Source: Microvirga rosea (GTDB lineage: Bacteria > Pseudomonadota > Alphaproteobacteria > Rhizobiales > Beijerinckiaceae). Taken from it: a DNA stretch of 64,000 nucleotides. Below the pieces are notes generated by a model. It saw only the letters and a program-made list of their open reading frames with translations, ran no database searches and was not told the origin of the DNA. Positions within the stretch are counted from its first letter, which is position 1; each line of letters starts with the position of its first letter. The stretch is from assembly GCF_020595095.1 (NCBI RefSeq), contig NZ_JAJDOP010000001.1, positions 806,001 to 870,000 on the forward strand, read 5' to 3'. The position numbers and the translations under genes are program-made. Below are positions 47,186 to 58,696 of the stretch, in pieces.

Positions 47186-47275
47186 TGGCGGAGAGGGGGA
47201 GATTCGAACTCCCGATACGGTTGCCCGTATGCCGCATTTCGAGTGCGGTGCATTCAACCACTCTGCCACCTCTCC
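47186..47275 (-). tRNA. tRNA-Ser (anticodon CGA)
   Basis: A 90-base class-II tRNA. The acceptor stem GGAGAGG pairs with CCTCTCC, followed by discriminator G and an encoded CCA. The anticodon stem CCGCA/TGCGG encloses CTCGAAA, giving anticodon CGA (reads UCG). A long variable arm (ATACGGGCAACCGTAT) and the T-loop TTCGAAT are present, as expected for serine. Confidence 0.95.
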
Positions 47276-47366
47276 GGGTCGCGAAGGCCGTGGGGGCCTG
47301 CGGGTTGAGGCCGGGTGGATATCATGCGTTTTTTGACTTCACAAGCACTTAAATCAACGGATTTGA

Positions 47367-47395
47367 TTGACAATGCCAGGATCGTCCCGTAGGGA
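47367..47395 (+). promoter_or_regulatory. Candidate rplU-rpmA promoter
   Basis: TTGACA at 47367-47372 is a consensus -35 box; the -10 region about 17 bases later (TAGGGA at 47390) is weak. The rplU start is 146 bases further on. That leader contains a GCGGG-TTT-CCCGC hairpin at 47496-47508 just before the ribosome-binding region, which might serve control by L21, though this is speculative. Confidence 0.35.
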
Positions 47396-47540
47396 GGGTG
47401 CACTGGAGCGTGGGGACGTATGCCCGCGCTTTTTCGTTGCGGAAGGCTTGATGCTTTCCGTGGTTTGAAGCCGGAACTGCCAAAAAGCCGACCCTGCGGG
47501 TTTCCCGCGGAGAGTTGGGTTTGAACACAAGGATCGAAAG

Positions 47541-47936
47541 ATGTTCGCAGTGATCAAGACCGGCGGTAAGCAATATCGCGTTGCCGCCAATGACGTCATC
47601 ACCGTCGCCAAGCTCGCAGGAGAGCCGGGCGCCGCCGTTACGTTCGACCAGGTTCTGATGGTCACGAACGACAACGGCACCCAGGTTGGCGCGCCCCTGA
47701 TCGAGGGCGCCACCGTGGCGGGTGAGGTTGTCGAGCACACCCGCGGCGAGAAGGTCATTGCCTTCAAGAAGCGCCGCCGCCAGAATTCGCGCCGCAAGCG
47801 CGGGCATCGCCAGGACTACACCGTGATCCGGATCACCGAGATCATGGGTCAGGGAGCGGCGCCCAAGAAGGCTGCGGCAAAGAAGAAGACCACGAAGGCT
47901 GCGGCGGAAGACGCTGCGCCGGCCACCGCTGAATAA
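47541..47936 (+). CDS. rplU: 50S ribosomal protein L21
   Basis: A 131-residue L21. The first 103 residues match the family ([44 protein letters not shown]). The extra Ala/Lys-rich C-terminal tail ([18 protein letters not shown]) is common in Hyphomicrobiales. It is the first gene of an rplU-rpmA pair; GGATCGAAAG precedes the ATG. Confidence 0.97.
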   Translation: MFAVIKTGGKQYRVAANDVITVAKLAGEPGAAVTFDQVLMVTNDNGTQVGAPLIEGATVAGEVVEHTRGEKVIAFKKRRRQNSRRKRGHRQDYTVIRITEIMGQGAAPKKAAAKKKTTKAAAEDAAPATAE

Positions 47937-47971
47937 GCTTCGGCCAACTGACAGAGATACGGGAGTAACCC

Positions 47972-48238
47972 ATGGCTCACAAAAAAGCAGGCGGCTCGTC
48001 ACGTAACGGTCGCGACTCCGCAGGCCGTCGTCTGGGCGTCAAGAAGTTCGGCGATCAACAGGTCGTGTCGGGCAACATTATTATTCGTCAGCGCGGCACG
48101 AAGTGGCACGCGGGCGTCAATGTCGGCATGGGCAAAGACCATACGCTCTTTGCTACGGCCAATGGCCGCGTCCGATTCCTTACGAAACAAGGCCGAGCTT
48201 TCGTATCGGTCGTACCGGCCCAAGAGGCCGCAGAGTAA
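47972..48238 (+). CDS. rpmA: 50S ribosomal protein L27
   Basis: An 88-residue L27 beginning [16 protein letters not shown], the N-terminal arm that reaches the peptidyl transferase centre, followed by [28 protein letters not shown]. It starts 35 bases after rplU, with GGGAG before the ATG. No N-terminal cleavage extension of the Firmicutes type is present. Confidence 0.97.
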   Translation: MAHKKAGGSSRNGRDSAGRRLGVKKFGDQQVVSGNIIIRQRGTKWHAGVNVGMGKDHTLFATANGRVRFLTKQGRAFVSVVPAQEAAE

Positions 48239-48347
48239 ACGGCGAGAGCAAAACGAAGGAGCTCCCGCCGGCATCACACCGACCCGGCGGATCCAGGCAG
48301 CTCCTGAAAAGGCCCCAAAAAGGCCAAGCTCCAGATCCGAGATGACA

Positions 48348-48372
48348 GGGGAGGTGGGATGTCCACCTCCCC
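48348..48372. terminator. Hairpin after rpmA (probable terminator)
   Basis: GGGGAGGTGG (48348-48357) pairs perfectly with 48363-48372 around GATGT. It is 110 bases past the rpmA stop and 52 bases before the acetyltransferase gene. Only TTCGTCATTT follows, so termination may be partial. Confidence 0.55.
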
Positions 48373-48423
48373 TTCGTCATTTCAGGGCTTCTCGAAAGGG
48401 CCCAACCGGATCGGAGCAGGACT

Positions 48424-49068
48424 ATGTTTCCCGACCTCACCCGTGACGATGTTTTCCGCCTGGAAACCCGCCGCCTTTGGCTGCGTTGGCCCCGCCTTGC
48501 GGACGCCCAAGCCATCGTACGCCTTGCCGGTGAGAAACCTGTCGCGGAGATGACGGCCCGAATTCCGCATCCTTATGCGCCGGACATGGCCGAGCGATTT
48601 ATCTTTCAAGCGCGGCAGGCCAATGCGGATGGGCGGAGCCTGCAGCTCGCCATCACGCCCAAGGGCAGGCCGAACAACCTGATCGGTCTTGTCGGCATCG
48701 GTCCCTGTCCCGAGGATACGCGGCCAAGCCTGGGCTATTGGCTCGGCATGCCGTTCTGGGGACAGGGCTACGCCACCGAGGCGGCGCGGGCTTTGATCGA
48801 TGCCTTCTTCGCCTATGGGGAAGAAAGCGAGCTGAGGGCAACCGCCCGGGTCATCAACCCGGCTTCACGCCGGGTGTTGGAGAAGTGCGGTTTTGCCTAT
48901 CAGGGCTCCGGCCTTGTGGAGCTGCAGGCCCGGGGCGGCTTCTTCCCAGCCGATCAGTTCCGGCTTGACCGGCGGGCCTGGGAAAGCCTCAAGACCTGGG
49001 GCCATACAGGGCTTGTTCGGGAACCAGCCGGCGTCGAAGCGGAGCCCGAGCTGTCTCTTGCATGCTGA
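48424..49068 (+). CDS. GNAT-family N-acetyltransferase (RimJ/RimL-like)
   Basis: A 214-residue acetyltransferase. It begins with LETRRLWLRWPRLADAQAIVRL, typical of RimJ/RimL-type GNAT proteins. The acetyl-CoA region reads LGYWLGMPFWGQGYATEAARALI, and ATARVINPASRRVLEKCGFAYQG forms the late beta-alpha unit. The substrate (protein N-terminus or small amine) is unknown. It is a frequent neighbour of rpmA and obgE in rhizobial genomes. Confidence 0.87.
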   Translation: MFPDLTRDDVFRLETRRLWLRWPRLADAQAIVRLAGEKPVAEMTARIPHPYAPDMAERFIFQARQANADGRSLQLAITPKGRPNNLIGLVGIGPCPEDTRPSLGYWLGMPFWGQGYATEAARALIDAFFAYGEESELRATARVINPASRRVLEKCGFAYQGSGLVELQARGGFFPADQFRLDRRAWESLKTWGHTGLVREPAGVEAEPELSLAC

Positions 49069-49074
49069 ATGGCG

Positions 49075-49103
49075 CAAGCGCTCCCGAAGAACGGGAGCGC
49101 TTG
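49075..49103. repeat. Perfect hairpin between the acetyltransferase gene and obgE
   Basis: CAAGCGCTCCCG (49075-49086) pairs perfectly over 12 bases with 49092-49103 around AAGAA. It is 7 bases after the acetyltransferase stop and about 50 bases before obgE. The absence of a T-run argues for a processing or stabilising hairpin, or a Rho-assisted stop. Confidence 0.6.
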
Positions 49104-49143
49104 ACGCATCCTCTGCGTTGCTCCCGCGCACCTTGTCCCGTAA

Positions 49144-51305
<2,162 letters not shown>

Positions 51306-52112
51306 TCACGCGCCCGTCAGGGTGAGAAGCTGACGGGCGTCGCCGGGGGCCGCGCCTTTGATGTCGTTGTCGAAATAGACAAACACATCCCGCTTTTCAT
51401 TCCGCCAGCGGCGGAGCATCCCGGCCCATTCCTTGAGCGTCCCGGCTTCGTAGCTTCCCGCATAAAACCCGGTCGGACCATGTCCGCGGACATAGACGAA
51501 ATCGGCCGTGGCGACCCATGGCGCCGGGGCCGCCCGGTGATCCGAGAGGCACAAGGCGGCGTTGTGGCTGCGAAGGAGATCTAAGGAGCGCTCGTCATAC
51601 CAGCTCGGGTGGCGGAACTCGACCGCGCAGCGCAACCGGTCGGGGACGCGCGCCAGACAACGGTTCAGCCGCTCCAGATTGGCGGCATCGGCCTTGAAGG
51701 AGGGCGGAAGCTGGAAAAGCGCCGGCCCCTGGGTTGCGCCAAGAAGGTCCATGCGGCCGAAAACCAGGTCGATGCTCTCCTCGACGTCTTTCAGCCGCTT
51801 GAGATGGGTGATGTAGCGCGAAACCTTCCAGGCGAAGAGGAAACCTTCCGGAACGGCCTTCGCCCATGCTGAAACCGCCTGCTCGGTGGGAAGACGGTAA
51901 AAGGAATTATTGATTTCGGCCGTATTGAAATATTCAACGTAAAAGGACAGGAAGTCCTTGGGCTTCAGGTCTGACGGATAGAAGGGGCCGTTCCAAGAGC
52001 GGTAATGCCATCCGGATGTGCCGATGCGCAGGTCCGCCGCGCCGAAATCCTGGCGCGGAGGCGGCGTAAGGGAGCTGATTTCAAGAGCGGCTGGTCCGCG
52101 AGGCTTGGACAT
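51306..52112 (-). CDS. DUF72-family protein
   Basis: A 268-residue DUF72 (YecE-like) protein with a TIM-barrel-like fold of unknown function. Family marks: [62 protein letters not shown] and [12 protein letters not shown]. It is encoded antisense between proB (stop codons adjacent) and proA (start codons overlapping at 52110-52113). The frame is open far upstream inside the antisense of proA, but that is not coding; the ATG at 52112 gives the usual family length. Confidence 0.88.
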   Translation of the reverse strand: MSKPRGPAALEISSLTPPPRQDFGAADLRIGTSGWHYRSWNGPFYPSDLKPKDFLSFYVEYFNTAEINNSFYRLPTEQAVSAWAKAVPEGFLFAWKVSRYITHLKRLKDVEESIDLVFGRMDLLGATQGPALFQLPPSFKADAANLERLNRCLARVPDRLRCAVEFRHPSWYDERSLDLLRSHNAALCLSDHRAAPAPWVATADFVYVRGHGPTGFYAGSYEAGTLKEWAGMLRRWRNEKRDVFVYFDNDIKGAAPGDARQLLTLTGA

Positions 52113-53448
52113 GAACGAGACTGCGACCCTCAGCGGGACGAACCCCGCCAACCGTCTTAACGCCGCAGATGCGGCATCGGTTGAGGGCGGACATGTTCCG
52201 GCGATGCTGAACGATCTCGGGCGGCGGGCCCGCAAGGCCGCCCGAAGCCTGGCAACGGCCACCGCGGCCGACAAGGAAAAAGCCCTGCGGGCGATGGCGG
52301 CGCGCATTCGTGGAGCCGCCGATGCCATCCTTCGCGCGAATCGCGAGGATCTGGACGAGGCGCGCGAAAAGGGCCAGACGGCCGCTTTTCTCGATCGGCT
52401 GACCCTCGATACGAAGCGCCTGGAGGAGATCGCGGCGGCGGTGGAGAGCATCGCGGCTCTGCCCGATCCCGTGGGCCGGGTCCTGGCCACCTTCGAACGG
52501 CCCAATGGCCTGCTCATCGAGCGCGTCGCAACCCCTCTGGGTGTCGTCGGCGTGATCTTCGAAAGCCGTCCCAATGTGACCGCCGATGCCGGGGCCCTTT
52601 GCCTGAAGGCGGGGAACGCCGCGATTCTGCGCGCCGGCTCGGACAGCTTCCGGACGTCCCTCGCCCTCGTCGAGGCCATGGGCGCGGGCTTGGCCGATGC
52701 GGGATTGCCGGCGGATGCGATCCGCCTCGTGCCGACCCGCGACAGGTCCGCCGTCGGCGCCATGCTGGCCGGGCTCGACGGCAATATCGACGTGATCGTC
52801 CCTCGCGGCGGCAAGAGCCTCGTCGCCCGCGTCCAGGAGGAGGCCCGGGTCCCCGTCTTCGCCCATCTGGAAGGGATCTGCCACGTGTTCGTCCATGCCA
52901 AGGCGGATCCGGCGATGGCGGAAAGGATCGTCCTCAATGCCAAGATGCGCAGAACCGGGATCTGCGGCTCCGCCGAGACGCTGCTCGTCGACCGGGCCTG
53001 TGCCGGAACCCATCTGAAGCCTCTGGTGGCGATGCTCCTCGACGCCGGCTGCGCGGTTCGCGGCGATGCGGCGGCCCAGGCGGTCGATCCCCGCGTGACG
53101 GCCGCCACGGAGGAGGATTGGCGCACCGAATATCTCGATGCGATCATCGCGGTCCGGGTCGTGGACGGTCTGGCGGACGCCATCGACCATATCGAGACCT
53201 ACGGCTCCCATCACACGGATTCCATCGTGACGGAGGATGCGGCGGCGGCCGAGCGCTTCCTGCGGGAAGTGGATTCCGCCATCGTCCTCCACAACGCCTC
53301 GACGCAATTCGCCGATGGCGGCGAATTCGGGTTCGGGGCGGAGATCGGCATCGCGACCGGGCGCATGCATGCCCGCGGCCCCGTGGGGGTCGAGCAGCTG
53401 ACCTCCTTCAAGTACCGCATCCGCGGCTCCGGCCAGACACGTCCGTGA
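52111..53448 (+). CDS. proA: Gamma-glutamyl phosphate reductase
   Basis: A 445-residue second enzyme of proline synthesis, reducing glutamyl-5-phosphate to the semialdehyde. Visible: [24 protein letters not shown], active-site Cys in [13 protein letters not shown] and the C-terminal [19 protein letters not shown]. The ATG at 52111 overlaps the divergent DUF72 start; an internal ATG at 52204 ([14 protein letters not shown]) matches the usual ProA N-terminus and is an alternative start. nadD overlaps its stop. Confidence 0.95.
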   Translation: MNETATLSGTNPANRLNAADAASVEGGHVPAMLNDLGRRARKAARSLATATAADKEKALRAMAARIRGAADAILRANREDLDEAREKGQTAAFLDRLTLDTKRLEEIAAAVESIAALPDPVGRVLATFERPNGLLIERVATPLGVVGVIFESRPNVTADAGALCLKAGNAAILRAGSDSFRTSLALVEAMGAGLADAGLPADAIRLVPTRDRSAVGAMLAGLDGNIDVIVPRGGKSLVARVQEEARVPVFAHLEGICHVFVHAKADPAMAERIVLNAKMRRTGICGSAETLLVDRACAGTHLKPLVAMLLDAGCAVRGDAAAQAVDPRVTAATEEDWRTEYLDAIIAVRVVDGLADAIDHIETYGSHHTDSIVTEDAAAAERFLREVDSAIVLHNASTQFADGGEFGFGAEIGIATGRMHARGPVGVEQLTSFKYRIRGSGQTRP

Positions 53449-54101
53449 CATCGCCGCCTTCGAGGTTCCGCTTGAGGCCGTCGGGTCTTGCCCGCCTGCC
53501 GTATGCCGCCCCGGGCATGCGGATCGGGCTTTATGGCGGATCCTTCAATCCGGCCCATGCGGGGCATCGGCTGGTGAGCACCCTGGCTCTCAAGCGGCTT
53601 GGCCTCGACCGGATCTGGTGGATCGTCACGCCCGGCAACCCCCTGAAGGACCCGGGGGAGCTCGCTTCCACGGCCCAGCGTGCGCAGGAGGCCAGAGCCG
53701 TCGCGGCCCATCCCCGGATCGACGTCACGGTTTTCGAGGAAGCCATCAGGGCCCGCTACACCATCGACACCCTGGCCTATCTCAAGCGGCGCTATCCGGG
53801 CGTCCGCTTCGTCTGGATCATGGGAGCCGACAACCTGGCGGATTTCCATCGCTGGCGCGGCTGGAGGCGAATTGCCGCAATGATGCCGATGGCCATCATC
53901 GATCGCCCCCGGTGGACCTTGAGAGCCATGAGCTCCCGGGCGGCGCTTTCCCTGTCCCACGCCCGGGTGCCGGAGAGGGAAGCGCGAGCCCTCGCCGATC
54001 GCCCGCCTCCGGCCTGGATCTTCCTCCACGGGCCGCGCTCCCCCCTTTCCTCCACCGAACTTCGCCGTTTGCGACGAACTTCTCTCGTCACGAGACGTTG
54101 A
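53445..54101 (+). CDS. nadD: Nicotinate-nucleotide adenylyltransferase
   Basis: A 218-residue NaMN adenylyltransferase of the NAD pathway. The nucleotidyltransferase motif [11 protein letters not shown] and the late SSTELR motif are present, with [15 protein letters not shown] between. The GTG at 53445 overlaps the proA stop (GTGA). It adds the [16 protein letters not shown] extension often seen in rhizobial NadD; the ATG at 53517 would be a shorter alternative. Confidence 0.95.
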   Translation: MTSPPSRFRLRPSGLARLPYAAPGMRIGLYGGSFNPAHAGHRLVSTLALKRLGLDRIWWIVTPGNPLKDPGELASTAQRAQEARAVAAHPRIDVTVFEEAIRARYTIDTLAYLKRRYPGVRFVWIMGADNLADFHRWRGWRRIAAMMPMAIIDRPRWTLRAMSSRAALSLSHARVPEREARALADRPPPAWIFLHGPRSPLSSTELRRLRRTSLVTRR

Positions 54102-54267
54102 AAAAGGGTGCCGTTCGACATTATCTTAGGGTCACGGCGCGTTGTGTGGCGCTGGTTGAAAGGGTCTGAACCTGAACCGACTATCTTCGTTTGAAGCGGA
54201 CCTGAATCCGCTTCCCCCTCTCTCCGGAGCGGAGGCTCCGCACGATGAGGATATCCGGGCCGTCGCA

Positions 54268-54582
54268 TTGGCCAGCCTCGAGGATATGAAAGCCGAGAAC
54301 ACGGTCGAAATCGACCTTGCCGGCAAAACCTCGCTTGCAGACACCATGATCATCACGTCGGGCCGTTCCCACCGTCACGTGGGCGCGATCGCCGATCGTC
54401 TGGTCAAGGATCTGAAGGACAAAGGCTTCGGCAACGCACGCATCGAGGGCCTTCCGGCCTGCGACTGGGTGTTGATCGATGCCGGCGACATCCTGGTTCA
54501 CATTTTCCGTCCCGAGGTTCGTGGGTTCTACAACCTCGAGAAGATGTGGGGCGCCGACCGTCCGCAAGACCGCGCGAGCTGA
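54268..54582 (+). CDS. rsfS: Ribosome silencing factor RsfS
   Basis: A 104-residue RsfS (RsfA/YbeB/Iojap) that binds L14 and blocks subunit joining. Seen: ASLEDMKAENTVEIDLAGKTSLADTMIITSGRSHRHVGAIADRL and DWVLIDAGDILVHIFRPEVRGFYNLEKMW. The TTG at 54268 is the first conventional start after the in-frame stop at 54157-54159, but it lacks a good ribosome-binding site. The preceding stretch 54160-54267 is open and coding-like with no ATG, GTG or TTG; a CTG at 54172 with AAAGGG seven bases ahead may be the true start. Confidence 0.92.
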   Translation: MASLEDMKAENTVEIDLAGKTSLADTMIITSGRSHRHVGAIADRLVKDLKDKGFGNARIEGLPACDWVLIDAGDILVHIFRPEVRGFYNLEKMWGADRPQDRAS

Positions 54583-54597
54583 CGGGAATCATCAGCG

Positions 54598-55092
54598 TTG
54601 CGACTTAGCGTTCTGGCCGTGGGCCGTCTTAAGAGCGGCCCCGAGCGGGAACTGGTCGAGCGCTATCGCCAGCGCGTCGAGGCGATGAGCCGCAGCCTCG
54701 GCATGACCGGGCTCGATATGGTCGAGCTTCCGGAAAGCCGGGCTCGCCGTGATGACGATCGCCGCTCGGAAGAGGCGGCGGCGCTGTTGGAGAAGGCCGG
54801 GTCCGCCTTCGTGATCGCTTTCGACGAGCGCGGCAAGAGCCCGTCGAGCGAAGCCTTCGCCGAGCGTATCCGGCAATGGCGGGACGACGGCTGTCCCGGA
54901 ATCGCTTGCATTATCGGGGGGCCGGACGGGCTCGATCCCCAGGTTCTTCGCCGAGCGAAGGCCGTCATATCCTTCGGTGCGCTCACGATGCCGCATCAAA
55001 TCGTTCGGGCTCTTGTGGCCGAACAGCTTTATAGGGCGCTGACAATCATCTCCGGTCACCCTTATCATCGGGCCGGTCACGACGATTCCTGA
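54598..55092 (+). CDS. rlmH: 23S rRNA (pseudouridine1915-N3)-methyltransferase RlmH
   Basis: A 164-residue SPOUT methyltransferase acting on pseudouridine 1915 of assembled 70S ribosomes. The SAM-binding knot (IACIIGGPDGLDP) and the C-terminal family signature FGALTMPHQIVRALVAEQ, then YRA..SGHPYHR, are complete. It uses a TTG start at 54598, 15 bases after rsfS. Confidence 0.95.
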   Translation: MRLSVLAVGRLKSGPERELVERYRQRVEAMSRSLGMTGLDMVELPESRARRDDDRRSEEAAALLEKAGSAFVIAFDERGKSPSSEAFAERIRQWRDDGCPGIACIIGGPDGLDPQVLRRAKAVISFGALTMPHQIVRALVAEQLYRALTIISGHPYHRAGHDDS

Positions 55093-55094
55093 GG

Positions 55095-56444
55095 GTGTTC
55101 CCTATTCCGCTTTTCCTGTCCCGCAAGGCGCCCGGCCTTGCCGCATCTTTGGCCTTTCTGATCCTGGGGACGGCACAGGCCCAACAGGCGCCTGCGCCTG
55201 CGGCACCAACCGTGCCGCCGGAGACGCTTGAGCAGAAGAGCCAGCGGGAGAAGGACCTCAAGGTTCTGGAAGAGGCGATGTCGGCAAGCGCCGAGGCCCG
55301 CAGGAAGCTGGAGGCCGAAGTCGCGGAGATCGGGGCCGACCGGGCAAAGCTCAACGGCGCCCTCATCGAGACTGCCAATCGCATCAAGGCGACGGAAGAC
55401 CGTATCCGCGGTCTCGAACAGCGCCTGCAGGACCTGACCGCCAGCGAAGCCGCGATCCGACGGTCCTTGGAGGGGCGGCGCGGCGTCATCATCGAGGTTT
55501 TCGCGGCCCTTCAGCGGATGGGCCGCCGCCCGCCGCCGGCGGTTCTGGTGCGGCCCGAGGATATGCTCGAGGCCGTGCGTGCGTCCATCCTGCTCGGGGC
55601 CGTTCTCCCGGAGCTCCGCTCCGAGGCCGAGGCCCTGGCGGGAGACCTTTCTGAGCTGATCCGCCTCAAGACCGCGATCACCACCGACCGTTCGACGCTC
55701 GCGGCGGAGCTGAAGGCTCTCAACGGGGAACAGGAGCGACTCACCGCTCTCGTCGACGCGCGCCAGAAGCGGATCGCCGAAGCCGAGCGGAATATGGGCG
55801 CGGAAAAGGAAAAAGCCGCCAAGCTTGCCCAGCAGGCCGGCACTCTCAAAGAGTTGATCGACCGGATGGAGAAGGAAATCGCGGGGGCCCAGCGGGCCGT
55901 CGACGAGGCGCGCAAGGCGGCTGAAGCGCAGGAAAAGGAGGCCCGGGCCCGCTTCGCCCAGGCGGCCTTCCAGGACCCGGCGCGCCTGGCCCCGAAAATC
56001 CCGTTTTCCGAGGCAAAAGGCCTGCTTCCAAGGCCTGTGAGCGGCGAGACCATCCAGGATTTCGGAGCCTCTGACGGCTATGGCGGAACGACGCGCGGCA
56101 TTTCGATCACGACCCGTCCGAAAGCATCCATCGTATCACCCGCCGACGGCTGGGTTGCCTTTGCCGGGCCATTCCGGTCTTATGGGCGACTCTTGATCAT
56201 CAATGCTGGCGGGGGGTATTATTTGCTCCTGGCCGGAATGGACCAGATCAATGTCGACGTCGGGCAGTTCGTGCTCGCTGGAGAACCGGTTGCCACGATG
56301 GGAGACACATCTCTCCTGTCTTTGGCGGGCGGTGCCATAGAAAAGAACAATCCGATTCTCTATGTAGAGTTTAGGAAAGACGGCGGTTCGATCGATCCAG
56401 GTCCATGGTGGGCGAAATCGCAAAGCGAAAAGGTTCGCGGATAA
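55095..56444 (+). CDS. EnvC-like murein hydrolase activator (degenerate M23)
   Basis: A 449-residue exported protein. A signal peptide (about 10-30, ..GTAQAQ) is followed by two long coiled-coil regions (about 45-120 and 185-285) and a C-terminal LytM/M23 domain (from about 325). The zinc ligands of active M23 enzymes are lost: HxxxD reads TTRGISI and the HxH reads LLAGM. EnvC and NlpD also lack them and activate amidases instead, so the same role in septal peptidoglycan splitting is inferred. The start is a GTG 2 bases after rlmH. Its TAA overlaps the ctpA ATG by one base. Confidence 0.88.
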   Translation: MFPIPLFLSRKAPGLAASLAFLILGTAQAQQAPAPAAPTVPPETLEQKSQREKDLKVLEEAMSASAEARRKLEAEVAEIGADRAKLNGALIETANRIKATEDRIRGLEQRLQDLTASEAAIRRSLEGRRGVIIEVFAALQRMGRRPPPAVLVRPEDMLEAVRASILLGAVLPELRSEAEALAGDLSELIRLKTAITTDRSTLAAELKALNGEQERLTALVDARQKRIAEAERNMGAEKEKAAKLAQQAGTLKELIDRMEKEIAGAQRAVDEARKAAEAQEKEARARFAQAAFQDPARLAPKIPFSEAKGLLPRPVSGETIQDFGASDGYGGTTRGISITTRPKASIVSPADGWVAFAGPFRSYGRLLIINAGGGYYLLLAGMDQINVDVGQFVLAGEPVATMGDTSLLSLAGGAIEKNNPILYVEFRKDGGSIDPGPWWAKSQSEKVRG

Positions 56445-57757
56445 TGCGCAAGGTGTCCCTTTTAATTCTTGGCGCGGTCATTGGCGCCGGCGGCATGTCA
56501 GTTGTGTCGCAGACCAGTCTGCTGTCCTCAACGAGCGCGATTGCCGCCTCCGCGGACACCTACCGGCAGCTGAGTCTCTTCGGTGACGTTTTTGAGAAGA
56601 TTCGGACCGACTACGTCGAGAAACCCGATGAGTCGAAGCTGGTCGAGTCTGCCATCAACGGCATGTTGACCTCGCTCGATCCGCACTCAAGCTACATGGA
56701 CGCCAAGAGCTTCCGTGACATGCAGGTGCAGACCCGCGGCGAGTTCGGCGGTCTCGGCATCGAGGTGACGATGGAAGACGGCCTCGTGAAGGTGGTGACC
56801 CCCATCGACGATACGCCTGCCTCCCGGGCCGGCATCCTGGCCAACGACGTCATCACCCAGATCAACGGCGAGCAGGTCCAGGGCCTCAACCTGAACCAGG
56901 CCGTGGACAAGATGCGCGGGCCGATCAATTCCTCCGTGACCCTCAAGATCCAGCGCAAGGAAGCCAAGGATCCGATCGAGGTGAAGCTCACCCGCGAGAC
57001 GATCAAGGTTCGCCCGGTGCGTGCCCGTGTGGAAGGCGACATCGGCGTTCTGCGCATCACGCAGTTCAACGAGCAGACCTACGAGGGCCTGCGCAGCGGC
57101 ATCGAAAAGCTCACGAGCGATATCGGCGCCGACAAGCTCACGGGCTTCGTGATCGACCTGCGCAACAACCCGGGCGGCCTCCTCGACCAGGCGATCATGG
57201 TCTCCGATGCCTTCCTCGATCGCGGCGAGATCGTCTCGACCCGCAGCCGCAACCCGGAAGACACCCAGCGCTTCACCGCCAAGGGTGGCGACCTGACGAA
57301 GGGCAAGCCGCTCGTGGTTCTGGTGAATGGCGGCTCGGCCTCCGCTTCGGAGATCGTCGCCGGCGCCCTTCAGGATCACAAACGCGCGACCGTGATCGGA
57401 ACCCGCTCCTTCGGCAAGGGCTCCGTGCAGACTATCATCCCGCTCGGCGGGAACGGCGCGGTCCGCCTGACGACCGCCCGCTATTACACGCCGTCCGGCC
57501 GTTCGATCCAGGCCAAGGGCATCGATCCGGATCAAGAGGTCACACAGGACATCCCGGACGAGCTCAAGGGCAAGGACGAGACCAAGGGTGAGGCCGGTCT
57601 GCGCGGCCACCTCATGAATGGTGGAGACAAGGAAGAGCGTGGCGGATCCTCCGCCTATGTCCCGCCGGATCCGGCAAAGGACAAGCAGCTCACCGCTGCT
57701 TACGATTTCCTCCACGGCGTTCGCAAAGGTGCGTCCAACACCGCCGTGCCGAACTAA
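56444..57757 (+). CDS. ctpA: Carboxyl-terminal processing protease (S41)
   Basis: A 437-residue S41 protease. An N-terminal signal or anchor (about 5-34) is followed by a PDZ domain (about 100-175, GGLGIEVTMEDG..) and the tail-specific protease domain. Catalytic Ser300 (GGSASASEI) and Lys325 (SFGKGS) keep the 25-residue spacing seen in E. coli Tsp. It acts in the periplasm. Coupling with the EnvC-like gene suggests joint work on the cell wall; in other bacteria CtpA-type proteases degrade murein hydrolases. Confidence 0.95.
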   Translation: MRKVSLLILGAVIGAGGMSVVSQTSLLSSTSAIAASADTYRQLSLFGDVFEKIRTDYVEKPDESKLVESAINGMLTSLDPHSSYMDAKSFRDMQVQTRGEFGGLGIEVTMEDGLVKVVTPIDDTPASRAGILANDVITQINGEQVQGLNLNQAVDKMRGPINSSVTLKIQRKEAKDPIEVKLTRETIKVRPVRARVEGDIGVLRITQFNEQTYEGLRSGIEKLTSDIGADKLTGFVIDLRNNPGGLLDQAIMVSDAFLDRGEIVSTRSRNPEDTQRFTAKGGDLTKGKPLVVLVNGGSASASEIVAGALQDHKRATVIGTRSFGKGSVQTIIPLGGNGAVRLTTARYYTPSGRSIQAKGIDPDQEVTQDIPDELKGKDETKGEAGLRGHLMNGGDKEERGGSSAYVPPDPAKDKQLTAAYDFLHGVRKGASNTAVPN

Positions 57758-57783
57758 GTCGCGGCATCAGCGCAAAGTCTCTC

Positions 57784-57820
57784 AGGCCCGGCGGCTTTCA
57801 CCGCCGGGCCTTTCGTCTTT
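57784..57820 (+). terminator. Rho-independent terminator after ctpA
   Basis: AGGCCCGGCGG (57784-57794) pairs perfectly with 57801-57811 around CTTTCA, followed by TTCGTCTTTT. It ends the obgE-to-ctpA run 26 bases past the ctpA stop. Confidence 0.85.
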
Positions 57821-57977
57821 TGGGCAAGACGAGCGTGCGCGGAAAAGCTTGTGCCGGGCGAAGCGTCACGGCACTCTGGTGTGATGTGCTTCGGAACCAA
57901 CGCACGCACCGGGCGATCATAAAGAGATGCCTGCGTGCACGGGGCACCAACATGTGACAATGGGAGGTCATGGTCTG

Positions 57978-58523
57978 ATGAGAGGCGCCAAAGGACTACA
58001 GGCCAGAACCGATCTTCCCTACCGTGCCTGTGTCGGCGTCATGCTCCTCAATCGGGACGGTCAGGTTTTCATCGGTCGGAGGCGCTCCGAGGGCGGCGGA
58101 GAACACGTCTCCGACGGCTATGCGTGGCAGATGCCGCAAGGCGGCATCGATCCCGGCGAGGAGCCGTATCAGGCGGCGTTACGGGAGCTCTACGAAGAAA
58201 CGAGCGTTCGTTCCGTGAAGCTCCTGGCCGAAGCGCCAGAATGGTACTCCTACGATCTCCCGTCCATGGTGGCCGGTCGCGCCTGGCGTGGGCGCTATCG
58301 CGGCCAGACGCAGAAATGGTTCGCTTTCCGGTTCGAGGGTGACGAGAGCGAAATCAACATTCTGCGTCCGGGCGGAGGACATCATCGGCCCGAATTCGAT
58401 GAATGGCGATGGGAGGATATGCGCCGCCTTCCCGAGCTGATCATTCCGTTCAAGCGCCAGGTTTACGAGAACGTCGTCAGCGTCTTCGGCCATCTGCAGC
58501 CCGGAACCGCGACACAGCCCTGA
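57978..58523 (+). CDS. rppH: RNA pyrophosphohydrolase RppH
   Basis: A 181-residue Nudix hydrolase that removes pyrophosphate from mRNA 5' ends and starts decay. The Nudix box [20 protein letters not shown] is complete, preceded by YAWQMPQ, and [11 protein letters not shown] is typical of RppH. The ATG at 57978 follows GGGAGGT by about ten bases; an in-frame ATG at 57960 overlaps that site and is less likely. Confidence 0.94.
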   Translation: MRGAKGLQARTDLPYRACVGVMLLNRDGQVFIGRRRSEGGGEHVSDGYAWQMPQGGIDPGEEPYQAALRELYEETSVRSVKLLAEAPEWYSYDLPSMVAGRAWRGRYRGQTQKWFAFRFEGDESEINILRPGGGHHRPEFDEWRWEDMRRLPELIIPFKRQVYENVVSVFGHLQPGTATQP

Positions 58524-58696
58524 GGCGAGACTCTTCCCGGCCGGTGCGAAGGCGCAGCGACCTTGCCGCGCTTCCGGCCCCGGTGATATCGGTGCGGTCC
58601 TTCCAAGGCCTCGCTGCGAAGAGCGTCCATGTCCTCACCAAGCCGTCTTCTGGTCATCCTGATGTGTCGGCCGCTCCGGCCCCATCCGTCGGCGGC

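Noticed and set aside
47186..47275. tRNA-Ser as an integration site for a mobile element
   Set aside because: No integrase gene or direct repeat of the tRNA end was seen on either side.
55095..56444. Calling the EnvC-like protein an active M23 endopeptidase
   Set aside because: Both zinc-binding motifs are lost, so an activator role is more likely.
58403..58696. N-terminal extension of the HdeD-fusion frame overlapping rppH
   Set aside because: The extension is low-complexity Arg/Pro/Ser, overlaps rppH and precedes the first membrane segment without any domain.
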